Shown: piece after piece, positions 22,704 to 33,761 of the stretch
Layout: each line of letters starts with the position of its first letter
Numbering within the stretch: the first letter of the stretch is position 1
Origin: Tetrastigma voinierianum
Taxonomy: Eukaryota > Streptophyta > Magnoliopsida > Vitales > Vitaceae
DNA length: 64,000 bases
Direction of reading: 5' to 3'
Assembly (NCBI GenBank): GCA_016808115.1
Contig: JAEQBH010007375.1
Coordinates: forward strand, 20,708-84,707
Position numbers and translations under genes: made by a program
The notes under the pieces: generated by a model
The model's database searches: none
Seen by the model: the letters and a program-made list of their open reading frames with translations, nothing else
What the model was told of the DNA's origin: nothing

Positions 22704-25700
22704 TGGTATCGAGCCTTAGTTTTTAAAGAGCCTTTTAATCGACCTTCATTTTAGGACCTTTCTGTCTGACCTTCGTTGTTGTACCCGACCTTCATTTTTA
22801 AAGATTTCTATGCGACCCTTCATTGTTGCATGCCTTTTCAGCCTTTGTGGGGCTTCTTTGTGTCGATTTTTCCCCGTATTCTCTAGTTTTCTTTTGTTGT
22901 ACAGTTTTCCAACCCTTAAGGTTTTTGGGGATTCTTCTCTGCAGCCTTCATTGTTGTACTGGTTTTTTGGCTGAATTTTTTGGGAAATTTTATGGGAAAT
23001 TTTCTGAGCAACCTTCATTAAATTTTTCGTCATTTTTCGGGTTACTTAGTGCGACACCTTCCTTTTCGGCCTTCATTGTTGGTGTAATCCTCGTCCTTCA
23101 TTATTGATTTTAAATGGCCCTACTACCTTTATTTCTTGGCCGAATCTTTGTTGTTTCTTAGCATCAATCATGTCGGATTCCATCTCTTCAGTGAAGGAGA
23201 GCAGGTTGTCATGACACAACTTTACTTTAGAATATTCGATCCTATTCCAGGTTCTCAAGCATCGACTCCGGGTATGTGTTCATTGACTCTTTCCCGAGGT
23301 GGAGACTCTAATTTACTGGATTAAATGCTTAGAGTAATGAGTTTAAGATACCTTGGATCGCCCGATTTTGGAAATCCAAATCAATTTGAAACCTATTTAC
23401 CTTGTCTAAGTAATAGGAAAATTGTTGTTGCTAATGGAACTACGACCATAGTGGCTGGTATAGGAGATGTCCAGGTTACGTCAAATTTGGTTCTTAAAAA
23501 TGTTCTTCATGTCCCTCAACTATCCACTAATCTTGTTTCAATACAAAAACTTACCCAAGATCTAAGTTGTCGTGTTATATTCGATGCCTCCTTTTGTGAA
23601 ATCCAGGACCAAGGTTCTGGGAGGAAGATTGGACTTGCCAAGGAGCACAATGGACTCTACTTGCGGTACATCCCGATAGCTAGAACTAGTTAAGTCTACT
23701 TCCTTTTCTCTTCATCAAATAAAGATGTCGTTTGATTCATCATAGATGTGAATCTCACGTGCCTTTTCCACATTAAGATTAATGTTTCCTACGTTCAAGG
23801 GACTGAATGTATTCATAAACTTTTCATTGCGACATTTGTTGAGTATGCAAAACATGCCATTAATCTTTACTATTCTGTTGTAGGATATTCTTACCTTTGT
23901 ATAATTCACGGTGACATTTAGGGACCATCCCTTTATTCAAAATATCTCAAGATCAGTGGTTTTGTAACAAGGTTTCTTGGATGTTGCTCGAAATAAATAT
24001 GATGTGAGTCATGTGCACCATTTTTGTCTGATGGTTCAAAATCAATTTTGGTACAAAATCAGAAAATCCACGCTCGGACAATGCTTGTGATTATTTCAAT
24101 CCAAATTTTGTCTTAGTGGTTTTCAAGAAAAGGAATCATACATGAATCATCTTGTATCACCACTCCCGACAAAATGGGGTGCGGAAGGAAACCGTCTCTT
24201 CTTAGAATTATTACTCAAGCCTTGGCTAAATAATGTACCAAAATCCCTCTTTCAGGAGAGGCTGTACTCACATTAGCATATGTCATGCTTGGATTCACTT
24301 CCTAGAGTTTTGGGGTGCAAAAGTCCACTAGAAACCTTGTCTCAATTCTATCCGGACATTCGATCCTCCTTTAACCTTATTCCTCGAGTTTTTGGGTGCA
24401 CATCCTTTGTCCATATTCACAATCATAATTGGGGAAAATTAGATCCTAGAGCTCTTAAGTGTGTTTTTGTGGGGTACTCATCTACTCAAAAGGGATATAG
24501 ATGTTATCATCCACCCACTAGGAAACTTTATGTTTCGGTTGATGTTACCTTTGTTGAAAATAAGCCATACTTCTCCACTCCTTATCTTTAGGGGGAGTTA
24601 TCTATACTTAAAGATAAGGAGTCAGCCATACCACCATTAGAAATAATCCCCTCATCCGAGTCATTCAAATCAAAAGAAAGCACTTCAGTGTTAGCAATTT
24701 CTTTGGAACCAATTCCAATATCACAATCCGAAGAGTTGGTAGAGGAAAAGGAAGAAGACAATTAAATCTTTGATCAGTTTCAGTTTGATCAGGTGTATGC
24801 AAGGAGAAGGGACCCCATGGCAACAACGAGGCAATAACAGTCTATTGAACCGAGTCTTGGAAATGAGGTAACAATCTTGAACATAACTCAACTCTTATTC
24901 TTGATCATGATCTACTTATAGCTTTGAGAAAAGGAACTCGTGAATGCACAAAAAGGCCATTATATCCATTATTTCACTTTGCGTCTTTCTAGATATTTTC
25001 CTTGAATCATAAAAGCTTCCTTTCAACTTTAAGCACTATTCCTATTCTCAATTCATTGTCTGAAGCATTATCAAAGAGAGAATGGAGACTTGCTATGGAG
25101 GCTGAAATGGATGCATTACAAAAGAACGAAACTTGGGAATTGGTTGATCTACCTAGTGGTAAGAAACTAGTGGGTTGCAAGTGGGTGTTTGTAGTAAAAT
25201 TTAAAGGTGATGGCTCCCTAGAACGGTACAAGGCAAGGTTGGTTGCAAAAGGGTATGCTCAGACTTATGGAGTGGATTATCAAGTAACATTTGCTCCAAT
25301 GGCAAAGATGAATACAATAAGAATTTTACTCTCCTTGATTTGTGTTTTGATTTAGGAGTGCAACAATATCGTAAAAATGCTTTACCCTTTGTTGAGAATC
25401 ATAGGATATTCTTAGAATATCATAGATTCCCTTTACCTTATTCCCTTCATTTCTATACAATATTTTTCCTTTTTTTTTGTACTTGATTTATTTCCTTTTT
25501 ATGTCTTCCTGATATATATAAGTAGGTAGGGCCTTTAATGTTAAATTCACTCATTCAATCAATGAGAAAAGCATCATTTTCTTATATTTCTTCACATCCT
25601 TCATGGTGAGTTAGAAGAAGAGATTTACATGAGTATTCCACTATTCAGTGGGAGTGATGGAAACAAGGTTTGTCGGTTAAAGAAGGCACTATATGGGTTA

Positions 25701-26791
25701 AAACAGTCCCCATGTGATTGGTTTGGAAGGTTTGCTAAGGTTATGATAGCTAATGGTTACAAACAAAGCTAGGGAGATCATATACTTTTCATAAAACATT
25801 CAATTTCAGAGGGAGTCACAATATTAATTGTGTATGTGGATGACATTATTGTGACAAGGAATGATGAGAAAGAGAAATATACCTTGAAGTAGTGCCTAGC
25901 CAAGGAGTTTGAAATAAAAGATTTAGGAAAATTGAAGTATTTCCTTGGAATTGAGGTGGCTCAGTCCAAGCAAGGCATTTTCATTTCTCAACAGAAATAT
26001 ATTGTGTCTTCTCGAAACATGTATGACTAGCTAGTAAACCAGTTGCGATTCTTATTGAACAAAATCACAAATTGAGTGAAGCACTTGGAGAGAAGAAAGT
26101 GGACCAAAAAATATATTAACGGCTTGTTGGGAGACTCATTTATCTTGCACATACTAGGCTAGACATAACCTATTTAGTGAGTATTGTCAGGCAATTCATG
26201 CATAATTCGAGAGAAATTCATCTATAAGCAGCCTATTGAGTCCTCCATTGCTTAAAGGCACATCCAGGAAAGAGAATCTTATTCAATAAAACATTAGATA
26301 TTGCTTTGAAAATATACACTGATGCAGATTTTGCAGGGTTTCCATTAGACAGGCGGTCAACTATAGGCTATTGTACCTTTCTTAGGGGAAATCTAGTATC
26401 TTGGAGGAGTAAGAAGCAAAATGTGGTAGCATGGTCAAGTGTAGAGGCAGAGTTTAGAGCTATGGCGGGAAGGGTATGTGAATTGTTGTGGGTGAGATCA
26501 TTTTTGGAAGATTTGAAGGTTGATGGAGTAATACATGAAACTGTTATGATAAATTAGCGATCAACATTACTTTCGTAATACGGTGCGACATATTAGAACA
26601 AAACACGTAGAGATGAAATGAAGCACTTCATTAAGAAAAGTTGGATAGTGGGTTAATTTGGCCTCCCATATGTTCCCTACGCTGACATCGATTGCGAGAT
26701 GTGCTAACAAAAGGGTTGTGCAGTAATGTGTTTCATAAAAATATTAGCAAGCTGGGAATGGAAGATCTATATTCACTAGCTTGAGAGGGTG
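22704..26791 (+). pseudogene. Copia pol of the nested sense element
   Basis: Pre-integrase and protease-linked sequence forms a readable stretch at 23325-23693 (VVANGTTTIVAGIGDVQ, VLHVPQLSTNLVSIQKLTQD). The integrase core is badly broken at 23.7-24.3 kb, but its C-terminal part is clear at 24370-24590 (LDPRALKCVFVGYSSTQKGY). RT starts at 25080 (EWRLAMEAEMDALQKNETWE) and is cut at 25389 by a solo LTR. It resumes after 25601 with GELEEEIYMSIP and CRLKKALYGLKQS, and keeps an intact YVDDI box at about 25830. RNase H is open from 26306 (RRSTIGYCTF, WRSKKQNVVAWSSVEAEF). Gag and the protease active site are missing. Confidence 0.85.
25390..25596 (+). mobile_element. Solo LTR inserted in copia reverse transcriptase
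   Basis: A 207-base sequence starting TGTTGAGAATCATAGG and ending TTCTTCACA interrupts RT between the words for NAF and HGELEEE. The flanks are CCCTT (25385-25389) and TCCTT (25597-25601), a 4-of-5 target duplication. It carries a TATA-like GATATATATAAGTAGG and a run of T, and ends like a copia LTR. No internal sequence remains, so it is best explained by LTR-LTR recombination after insertion. Confidence 0.8.
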
Positions 26792-26957
26792 TGTGGGAAA
26801 TTATGTAAATAAGATATTTTAGAAAAGAATCAAGGTTATTAATTTGATTATAGAATTAGCTATGGGAAGTGAGTAATCAAATCCCAAAATTTAGGGAATT
26901 GGTTCTAGGAACTTCCTTTTCAGTGTACAAAATATGTGTATATATAGTAAGTTATAT
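26792..26957 (+). repeat. 3' LTR of the nested sense copia, truncated
   Basis: It aligns with the 5' LTR from TGTGGGAAATTATG to the TATATAGTAAGTTATATA block, then diverges into unrelated sequence. About 110 bases of the expected end are missing. Confidence 0.75.
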
Positions 26958-28195
26958 AGGCTATACAGATTTATTTAGAGGATATAGCTTTTTTAACAAA
27001 AAGAGAGAAAGATGACCCAAGCGACAATGGTCGAATCGAGTACAACGCTACAGAGACAAACGACGGGTGTTGGCATCTTTGTTTGGCTTGATGCTTAGAG
27101 ACCCCCGGACTCATGTCCTCTACAGTAACCGCTTTACATTAGAAGATCTTGAATCGGGCAATAATTAGGAAAAAAAATGATATCACTATGATTAAGTGTA
27201 CGAGTGAGGTTTACTGTGAAATTAAGTCACAAAGAAAATTCTGGTAAACTTAGAACAAAGGTCAAAGTGATTGAAGGAGTAGGATGAATTGTCCATGACC
27301 CAAGGACACAAGATGTTGACCTATCTGCAAGGGTAACAATAGATGGAGAAGGGTGTGGCTGAAACGTAGTAAATAAACTGGAATTACCCGTCATGTGTTC
27401 TGTGGCTCTAGAATTGCGTGGCGTTGGAGGAATAGGAAATAAGACATGTAATTTGGGGTTCTTACTTGACAAATGACATAATGCTAGGAGTAGAAACACC
27501 CTTAGTGATTCATGGGCACATTTAAAACCTTATTTCTATTATGACTTCCCCTACGATTCCATGCCTTGAATTACTTAATGATAATGACACCTGACTCCCT
27601 TAAGGGTTTCTTGTCAATCATAGGAGCATATCTAATTCAAGCCAACCTTTGAAGATCAAACTAACACCCAACAAATAGGATCTTGAGTGCAAAAACCAGG
27701 GTTGCCCCACTTTTTCCTCCTAAAAAGCACTACTTAGATTAGATTTTGGCCCTCTACAAGACCTTAAAATGCAATTGATGCTACTAGATGTCAAAGGCAC
27801 AAAAAAAATCAAAACATAACGAAATGGGGGTACATTCGGACATGAAATTGAGTGAAGACCATTGTTTTGGACTCCCGACAAGGGGGCGGTGGTTGCGGGG
27901 AGGGATTGTCGGCGGCTGGTGACGTCGGAGGAAGAAGCTCGTCGTCGGAGGGGTCCGTGCGCTGGCGCGCGGGAGCATACAAATGTGTAGATCTGGCGTT
28001 TGGCTCACCGTGCGCACTACGGGGCCGCGGACTTGATGGCTCTGGCAATGGTGCGCTGGCGGTCTCTCCTATGGGGGTAGTGTCACCCCACTCTCCCTCT
28101 AGATAGGTGTTTCAAAAGAACACCTCCACGACTCTCTTTCTTCTTGAAATTCCTTCCCAATTTACTTCAAATCCGAGCCCTAGGCTTTGATACCA
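26958..28195 (-). pseudogene. Copia gag and protease remnant
   Basis: On the minus strand, protease-region sequence lies at 27230-27440: NSRATEHMTG (the catalytic aspartate of DSGAT is asparagine here), then SLFTTFQPHPS and IVTLADRSTSCVLG. The same words are present, in shifted frames, in the copia at 12.4 kb, so the two elements are close relatives. Upstream, 27.84-28.1 kb is GC-rich with no confident motif, the same layout as the 11.7-12.0 kb block. Sequence at 26958-27220 shows no motif. Confidence 0.65.
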
Positions 28196-28365
28196 TGTAG
28201 AACGCAAATGAAATGAAAGATTGGAGGAATAAATTCCTTGTGTTTTTCCATTGATCTTAGCAAGTATAAATACAAGAGCTAGATATATACAATTGGTAGG
28301 CCAATCTAACATTCCTAATTAGTTTCACAACTTATAAGTAAAGTATATATTTACATTCTATAACA
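28196..28365 (-). repeat. 5' LTR of the 22.1-28.4 kb antisense copia
   Basis: On the minus strand it starts TGTTATAGAATGTAAATATA and ends GCGTTCTACA, directly before the TGGTATC primer-binding site. Compared with its partner it lacks about 10 bases near CTTAGCAAGTATAAA. Confidence 0.85.
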
Positions 28366-28370
28366 CCAAG

Positions 28371-31300
28371 AAAATACCTCAATGATCCTAAGTCCTTGAT
28401 CTCAAATGTTGATGAGATGGAAGTCCTCCCACTCTTGCGCCTCACAGGCCGAGGTGTTTATTGCAGTGGTGGGCGCGAGCTTTAGAGCACGCTTTCCATA
28501 ATTATGAGTGATACATACCGCAGTGGTATAAAATCTTCCCATCTTGTGAATGTTTAAAAACATTGTATGATCACCTTGCCCTTGAGAGTACCCTTGACTT
28601 TTAACAAATTGAGTAAAATTTTCAAACTAGGCTCTTGGTGACTGTTTCAACCCATATAAGGACTTCTTCAATTTGCAAACCTTTGTGCCAGACTTTTCAC
28701 TTGGAATCTGGGGTGCATCGCTGTACCACTTCTTCCTCCAAATTTCCATTGAAATGCATTTCGTCAACTATTGTAAGGACCATTCGAGATTAATACGAGG
28801 AGAAAAAGAACTCTTGTAAGGTTTGGCTTAGCTCTTGGGGCAAATGTCTCCAAGTAATCAATGCCATAGGTCTGGGTGAATCCCTTAGCTACTAGTCGAG
28901 CTTTGTACCGTTCTAAAGAGCCATCAGATTTATACTCGACAGTAAACACCCATTTACGACCCTACAGGTTAATAGCCGTCTCTCGAGAAGACAACTATCT
29001 TCCACTCGGGGAACTTTCATGGCATTACGCACACAGTCTTATGAATCTTCATACAAAGACGGTTAGCAGGAAGTAAAAGCTGAAAGGCAGGTAGGGATGG
29101 GCAATGGATGTTGGGTACAAGACCTCACACCTTTTCGGATGGGAAGATTAGAATCATCAACCTTTGAATTTGAACAAGACTCATGTTCAAGACTAGCTGA
29201 CTCAGAACTCGAAGATGAAGTAGGTTGAACATGTGACCAAGGATTAATGAGGACATAACAAGAGTTCGTGGACTTTGGGTAGTGCAAAGGATTGGAAGAC
29301 CCTTTCATTTGATTTGTCCCCTCATCGCGATAGAAAACCATCAAATGGTATCAATCTTTGCGATTGTTTTAAAGTATTTCTCCTTTGTTAGGAGTTGTAG
29401 GATCATGAACATCATGAGATGGCATTGCAGGAAGACTTGTGTTTTCAGTATCTAAAACACTTGAACCACTTTCCCTGGGTATAATAAAGCTTGGATTGTC
29501 AGGTTGAATAATCAAGGTTGGGGAAGGATCATTTTGTAAATCTTCAATTTGGAAAAAATCATAAAAAATTGAATCTTTATTTTGGTTCCCCCCCGAAATG
29601 ACTCATGAAATAGGGAATCAATTCAAAAACTGTAACATCCATGGTAACAAACATTTTCTTTGAAATGGGTTCAAAACATTTATATCCTTTTTGAGTTGGA
29701 GCATATCCAACTTTGAAGTGATGACTCTCATAAAGCTCACAACATGGGATTTGAATTTAATATGAATATGTAGCCCGGCCTCATGCCCGCGTGAGCGGCT
29801 CATTACCTGTGGAAGTGAGTCCATTATGGACTCCCGATCAACAAACCAGGGATATGAGGAGGTTCGAACTGCCAGGCTACTCCCGCCAAACCAAACTCTA
29901 ATACCTTATTAAATGATGACTCTTTTAAAAACTCGAACTTATAGGTTGATTTAATATGAATATCGTCTTGTGTGAAACAAACACACATTTTATGGCCACG
30001 AGGTTCAGGATTTCCCTCGATTATGACTATAGATATGAACAAATGTAGTACACCCCGAATATCTTGATGGTAATGAAAAAGAAAGCCTATTAAACTAGGA
30101 AAATCTTGGAAAACATCGGTGTTTCAAAGTTTAAGACCTTATTAGGCATTCTATTTATAAAGGGTATGTAGCGATGGGCATATTCTACCCCAAAGATATT
30201 TTAGACTTGATTGGTAAAAAGTAATGCTCGAGCTACTTCCAATAAAGGTTTGTTTTTTCTTTTAGCAAAACCATTTTGTTGTGGAGTGTCAATACAAGAA
30301 CTTTGATGAACAATTCATTTTTCAAGAAAAAATTGGCCCAACGCATTTTTAAAATACTCTCGATCATTATCACTCCTCAATATTTGAATATTTTTTTCAA
30401 ATTGTGTTTGCACCATGGCGTAAAAGTTTTTGAAAATTGTTTCCACATCAGATTTTTCCCTCATCAAATAAACCCAACTTAATCTTGTGTGATCATCAAT
30501 AAAGGTCACAAACCATTTTTTGCCAGAATATGTCCATGTTCTACATGGACCCCAAATATCACTATGGATCACAGTAAATGGTGTAGTTGGTTTATAAGGT
30601 TGGGGGAAAAGATGCACGATGATGTTTAGCAAATTGACAAACTTCACATTGAAAAGAAGATGGACTTTTATTATTAAATAAATTTGAAACAATGTCATGC
30701 ACAGATATTTGAAAGTTAGGTATGGCCTAACCTATAATGCCATAGCATGATATCATTTTCTTTGGAAACAGAAACAGAATTTACGCTAGTACTTTGAGAT
30801 TGTCTACTCAAGTCAGGTCCATTATCAAAACAATAGCGCCCATTTTTTCCTTAGCGTGGCCAATCTTCCTCCTCATGGTTAAATTCTGAAACTCACAATA
30901 AGAAGAGTAAAAATTAGCTCGACATTGGTGATCATAAGTAAATTTAATGATGGATAACAGATTGCAAGACAAATTTGGAACATGGAGCACATCTTGAAGG
31001 GTTATCAATGAAGTGAGTTTGATAGAGATCCCATCCCGACAATTGTCGAGAGTGAACCATCAACAAGTTTGACCTTTTTATTGCTTGCACAAAGACCATA
31101 AGAGGAGAACATTTTAGAACAATATGATCAGTTGCTCCAGAATCAATTATCCAAGAATGAATAGAATTAGGAACAACACTAAAAAAAGCAGTGACAAGAG
31201 GGTTACCCTTCTGCACAAAGGACAGTTTTGGAGATTAATCTAATTTGTACAAGGAGCTCTAATTGCTCTTTAGTAAAAGGAATTGCATCCGAGTTGGTAG

Positions 31301-31497
31301 AAGGCTCATGAGTCTCCTCAACAGTGAGATAAATGGCCAAATTTTGGCTCTGATACCATAGTAGGAGTAGGATTGGTCGGAATAGGTTTGAAAAAACCAT
31401 AAGGGGCAGCAGGTTTCTTTGAGTGTGATCATCGCTGACCTGTAATTTTCAGTATTAGTTAAGAGGAAAAGAAAAAATACCCCTGGCTCTGTTACCA
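28371..31497 (-). pseudogene. Copia gag end, protease, integrase and RT start
   Basis: On the minus strand: protease motif WIIDSGATDHIV at about 31140-31160; integrase FTVIHSDIWGPCRTWTYSG at about 30530-30590 followed by WFVTFIDDHTRLSWVYLMRE; and LRSDNDREYF at about 30350-30380 (the usual glycine after SDN is aspartate). DTPQQNG occurs at about 30280. Integrase is then interrupted by a TRIM (29719-29972) and resumes as VGYAPTQKGYKCF. Reverse transcriptase starts near 28950 with YKARLVAKGFTQTYGIDY and ends at the insertion point of the next copia with FEIKDLGSLRYFLG. Frameshifts are fewer than in the 11.5 kb copia, but several stops remain. Gag is not recognisable. Confidence 0.8.
29719..29972 (-). 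mobile_element. TRIM copy 3, antisense, in copia integrase
   Basis: It interrupts the integrase between CVF and VGYAPTQ. On the minus strand it has terminal repeats with ATATTCATATTAAAT, an inner start resembling GGTATTAGAGTTTGG, and the same AGTCCATAATGGACTC word as the TRIM at 16.6 kb. Plus-strand flanks are TGAAG (29714-29718) and TGAAA (29973-29977), a 4-of-5 target duplication. It is the same family as the two copies at 16.4-16.9 kb. Confidence 0.75.
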
Positions 31498-31769
31498 TGA
31501 AATTTTTTTCAAAAGAAAACACTCTCATTCATATTTGTCTTATTTTTCATTAGAAACTGGTGCAAATAAATAGCAGGGAAGATCCCATATCAGGAAAAAC
31601 AGCAAGGAAAAACCCCCAATCAATCAATTTCCAAGCTAGAGTGGAAACTGATTGCTAAAGTGTTGAAATACTCTCAAGCTAAAAATGCAAATTGATTGCT
31701 AATCAAATCTGAAACCGAAAAAAGTGAATTTCAGATGATTTTGAGAATTTATTTCCTAAAAATCTGACA
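31498..31769 (-). repeat. 5' LTR of the split antisense copia
   Basis: On the minus strand it begins TGTCAGATTTTTAGGAAATA, ends AAATTTCA and is followed directly by TGGTAACAGAGCC, a clear primer-binding site at 31485-31497. That fixes the element's start. Confidence 0.75.
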
Positions 31770-31774
31770 AAAGA

Positions 31775-32446
31775 AATGATAGATATAGAGTTCCCTTGAT
31801 TTTTGCATTTAAATTACACTTGATAACCAGAGAATGATCGCGATCGACAAGGTGATTTCTACCATTAATTTAATGACAATGATTTGGAGTGTAGGATTCA
31901 CATTCTGAGTAATGAATTTCCCACAAAGTGTTCATAGTAGTTTATCTTACACTTCCAAACTTGGTTCACCCAAGTCTCACAAAACACATACAGAAAATGG
32001 CTTCAACCCAATGTCAAAAATAACAAAAAAAGCTTCATTATATGCCTTTCTTAGCATTATAGTGGATGGGTTTAAAAACCATATCAAATGATTCTTGACT
32101 GAAGGAAGAGAAAATTATAATTACCAGTGGTGTTCAGTGATTGGTGAGATTTTCAGTTGATTGAAATTGCTCTTGTACCTGTAACAAATTGATTTAAGGC
32201 TTTTCTGAGATATTTAAGTTCTTGTTGATAGAGCATAGAGTTCTCTCTCTCTCTCTCTGTGCTATTATTTGTCATGAATGATGGAAATATAATAATGGCT
32301 GTGTAACAAAATATGAAAACAATTAATATCAATACTTCATGCATCTTTAGTTGGTTTCTGTAACCTTGTGAACCTCTCTCCTGACATTGTATTATTTGTA
32401 ATGAATAACGGAATCATGAAATGGCCTTGAATTTGCACAAATGCAG
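31775..32446. other. Intron-like sequence with a CT microsatellite
   Basis: Host sequence to the right of the retroelement block. A (CT)n run of about 20 bases lies at 32242-32261. Nothing coding is seen before the acceptor at 32446. Confidence 0.45.
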
Positions 32447-32528
32447 GAATCCTGAAGGAGATGTGGAACAGGACATGTTGACAGCAAAGAAGAGTGAGAT
32501 CCAGTACTTGATGGGTATGCTAAAAAAG
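32447..32528 (+). CDS. Internal exon of an unrecognised gene
   Basis: 82 bases lie between AAATGCAG and AAAAAG/GTGAGT, strong splice borders. It reads NPEGDVEQDMLTAKKSEIQY followed by LMGMLKK, with one base carried over from the previous exon. The composition is charged and probably helical. The next exon joins in phase. With the exons at 33663 and 36083 it forms the last 78 residues of a protein. I do not recognise the family; no catalytic or binding motif can be named. Confidence 0.55.
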
Positions 32529-33662
32529 GTGAGTGGCCTGCAGAGTGAATTTGTCCCTCTTAAAGTTTGATTGGGCGGTAACTCTAAAATGGAAATGTTA
32601 GTCATCACTTCATGAGTTCTTATTTATAAGTCATAGAAAAACTTTTTTCCATGAGTGATGCCACAAGTTATTTCCTTCTTGGTTGCCTGAAGTTTTTTGC
32701 CCAACTTACTTTTGACATTTGATTATTCTTTCATGTGGCACAAATTTATTGATATTGATGTTATAAGAGGCCTTGGTTCTGAATACTGTATTGGCCCTCT
32801 AGAAATTTGATATCCATTTATAAAAGAACCCAAACTGGGGCCATATTAACACTAGCATCATCTGCTCCATATTTGCAATTCAGTTTCATCAAACAAAAAA
32901 TAATGTCAGAAACAGGGGATGTCATGGGCAACACCTAGCACCCAGCCAAGTTTAAGAGCATCTACAGTAGGTTTGGTTTCTTCTATGATTTTGCCCTTCT
33001 TACATAGGCTTCTTGCTAACTTACTGGTTGTTGGCTCCAGTCACTTCTCATTTAGAAGTTCCGTTTTGTTTCCATTTTATACTAGTCATGGTATCCTTTT
33101 ATATAGTCATGCCTATTAAAAAAAAAAAAAACTAGTCATGATATCCTATTAAGTTCTTGTTTCCTATGCTTCTTTTTTTTTCATCTTTATTATTTCATAA
33201 AATTTGAAAATCAAGATAGTTAAGGCCCAAAAGTCCATCCACGTAACAAGAATGTGCTTGTATTTGTATTTCCTTACTGCAACTTGATATTTTTTTCATG
33301 GTACATGGGGTCTGTTCCAGAAAATGATGAATAAAATTTGGCTTGCAATTTCAATGCTAAATCAACTTACCGTTGCTTTAAAATTTTAGTGAAAAAGGAA
33401 TGTAGATTCCATATGAATTGGGACTGCTATGAGCACATACGTGCTGAACTCTTACTTCCAAATCTGTAATCTGGATGAATTAATTGATATCAGCAAGTTC
33501 CACAAGGCTCCCAGACAGAGACCCTTATACTGACCAACTTTTGCTTATGACAGTGCCTTCTCTTCTCTTTTCTTTTTTAATCTCTAGAGAACTTCAATTT
33601 TTTTATTTATTTCAGTTAATTTTTGAATGATGGCTAATGATGCTTAGCACCATGATTGTCAG
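32529..33662. other. Intron, nothing else seen
   Basis: T-rich sequence from a GTGAGT donor to a TTGTCAG acceptor, with a branch-site-like CTAATGAT about 30 bases before the acceptor. A run of A at 33118-33131 lies near a short repeated phrase (ACTAGTCATG, twice). Confidence 0.45.
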
Positions 33663-33761
33663 GCTGAAGGGCCTGGCGCATTATCAGTGATAGAGCTAGA
33701 ACTCCTTAAGAAAGGAAGCCAGCAAGATCTCTCAGCCACTTCAGCTGTTGTTATTGAGAAG
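33663..33761 (+). CDS. Internal exon of an unrecognised gene
   Basis: 99 bases, whole codons at both ends, between ATTGTCAG and GAGAAG/GTACTC. It reads AEGPGALSVIELELLKKGSQ followed by QDLSATSAVVIEK, with no stop in this frame. It joins in phase with the 32.4 kb exon before it and the terminal exon at 36083. The protein is acidic and serine-rich here, with no domain I can name. Confidence 0.55.

Larger units (their letters stand above)
22429..26957 (+). mobile_element. Sense Ty1/copia nested in the antisense copia
   Basis: The 5' LTR at 22429-22703 is followed by TGGTATCGAGCC (primer-binding site) and gag-less leader, then protease, integrase pieces, RT and RNase H. The polypurine tract CTTGAGAGGGTG and a 3' LTR copy from 26792 close it. 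The 3' LTR stops matching after about 165 bases, near 26957, so the right end is truncated and no target duplication can be checked. RT is broken by a solo LTR. Compared with its host element it keeps more of pol and a readable YVDD box. Confidence 0.8.
22092..28365 (-). mobile_element. Antisense Ty1/copia, host of a nested copia
   Basis: The LTRs at 22092-22264 and 28196-28365 are about 170 bases long and clearly alike. The flanks are CTAAG (22087-22091) and CCAAG (28366-28370), a 4-of-5 target duplication. The primer-binding site TGGTATC (28189-28195, minus) and polypurine tract CTGAGGTGGAG (22265-22275, minus) sit in the right places. About 4.5 kb of the inside is a later sense copia. What remains of this element is about 1.7 kb: gag and protease at one end and the last residues of RNase H at the other. 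Most of pol was therefore lost before or during the nesting. Confidence 0.8.
17030..31769 (-). mobile_element. Antisense Ty1/copia split by nested insertions
   Basis: Three pol pieces in the right order and orientation appear to belong to one element. 31.5 to 28.37 kb holds protease, integrase and the first half of RT. About 22.09 to 22.01 kb holds a short middle part of RT. 18.02 to 17.25 kb holds the end of RT and RNase H. Related LTRs of the same family close both ends. The breaks fall within RT and the pieces abut in protein terms. One gap is filled by the 22.09-28.37 kb copia; the other, about 4 kb, holds unclassified sequence plus a MITE. The 5-bp flanks (ACTGC and AAAGA) do not match and the LTRs are only about 70% alike by eye, so it could also be parts of two related elements. 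Confidence 0.6.
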
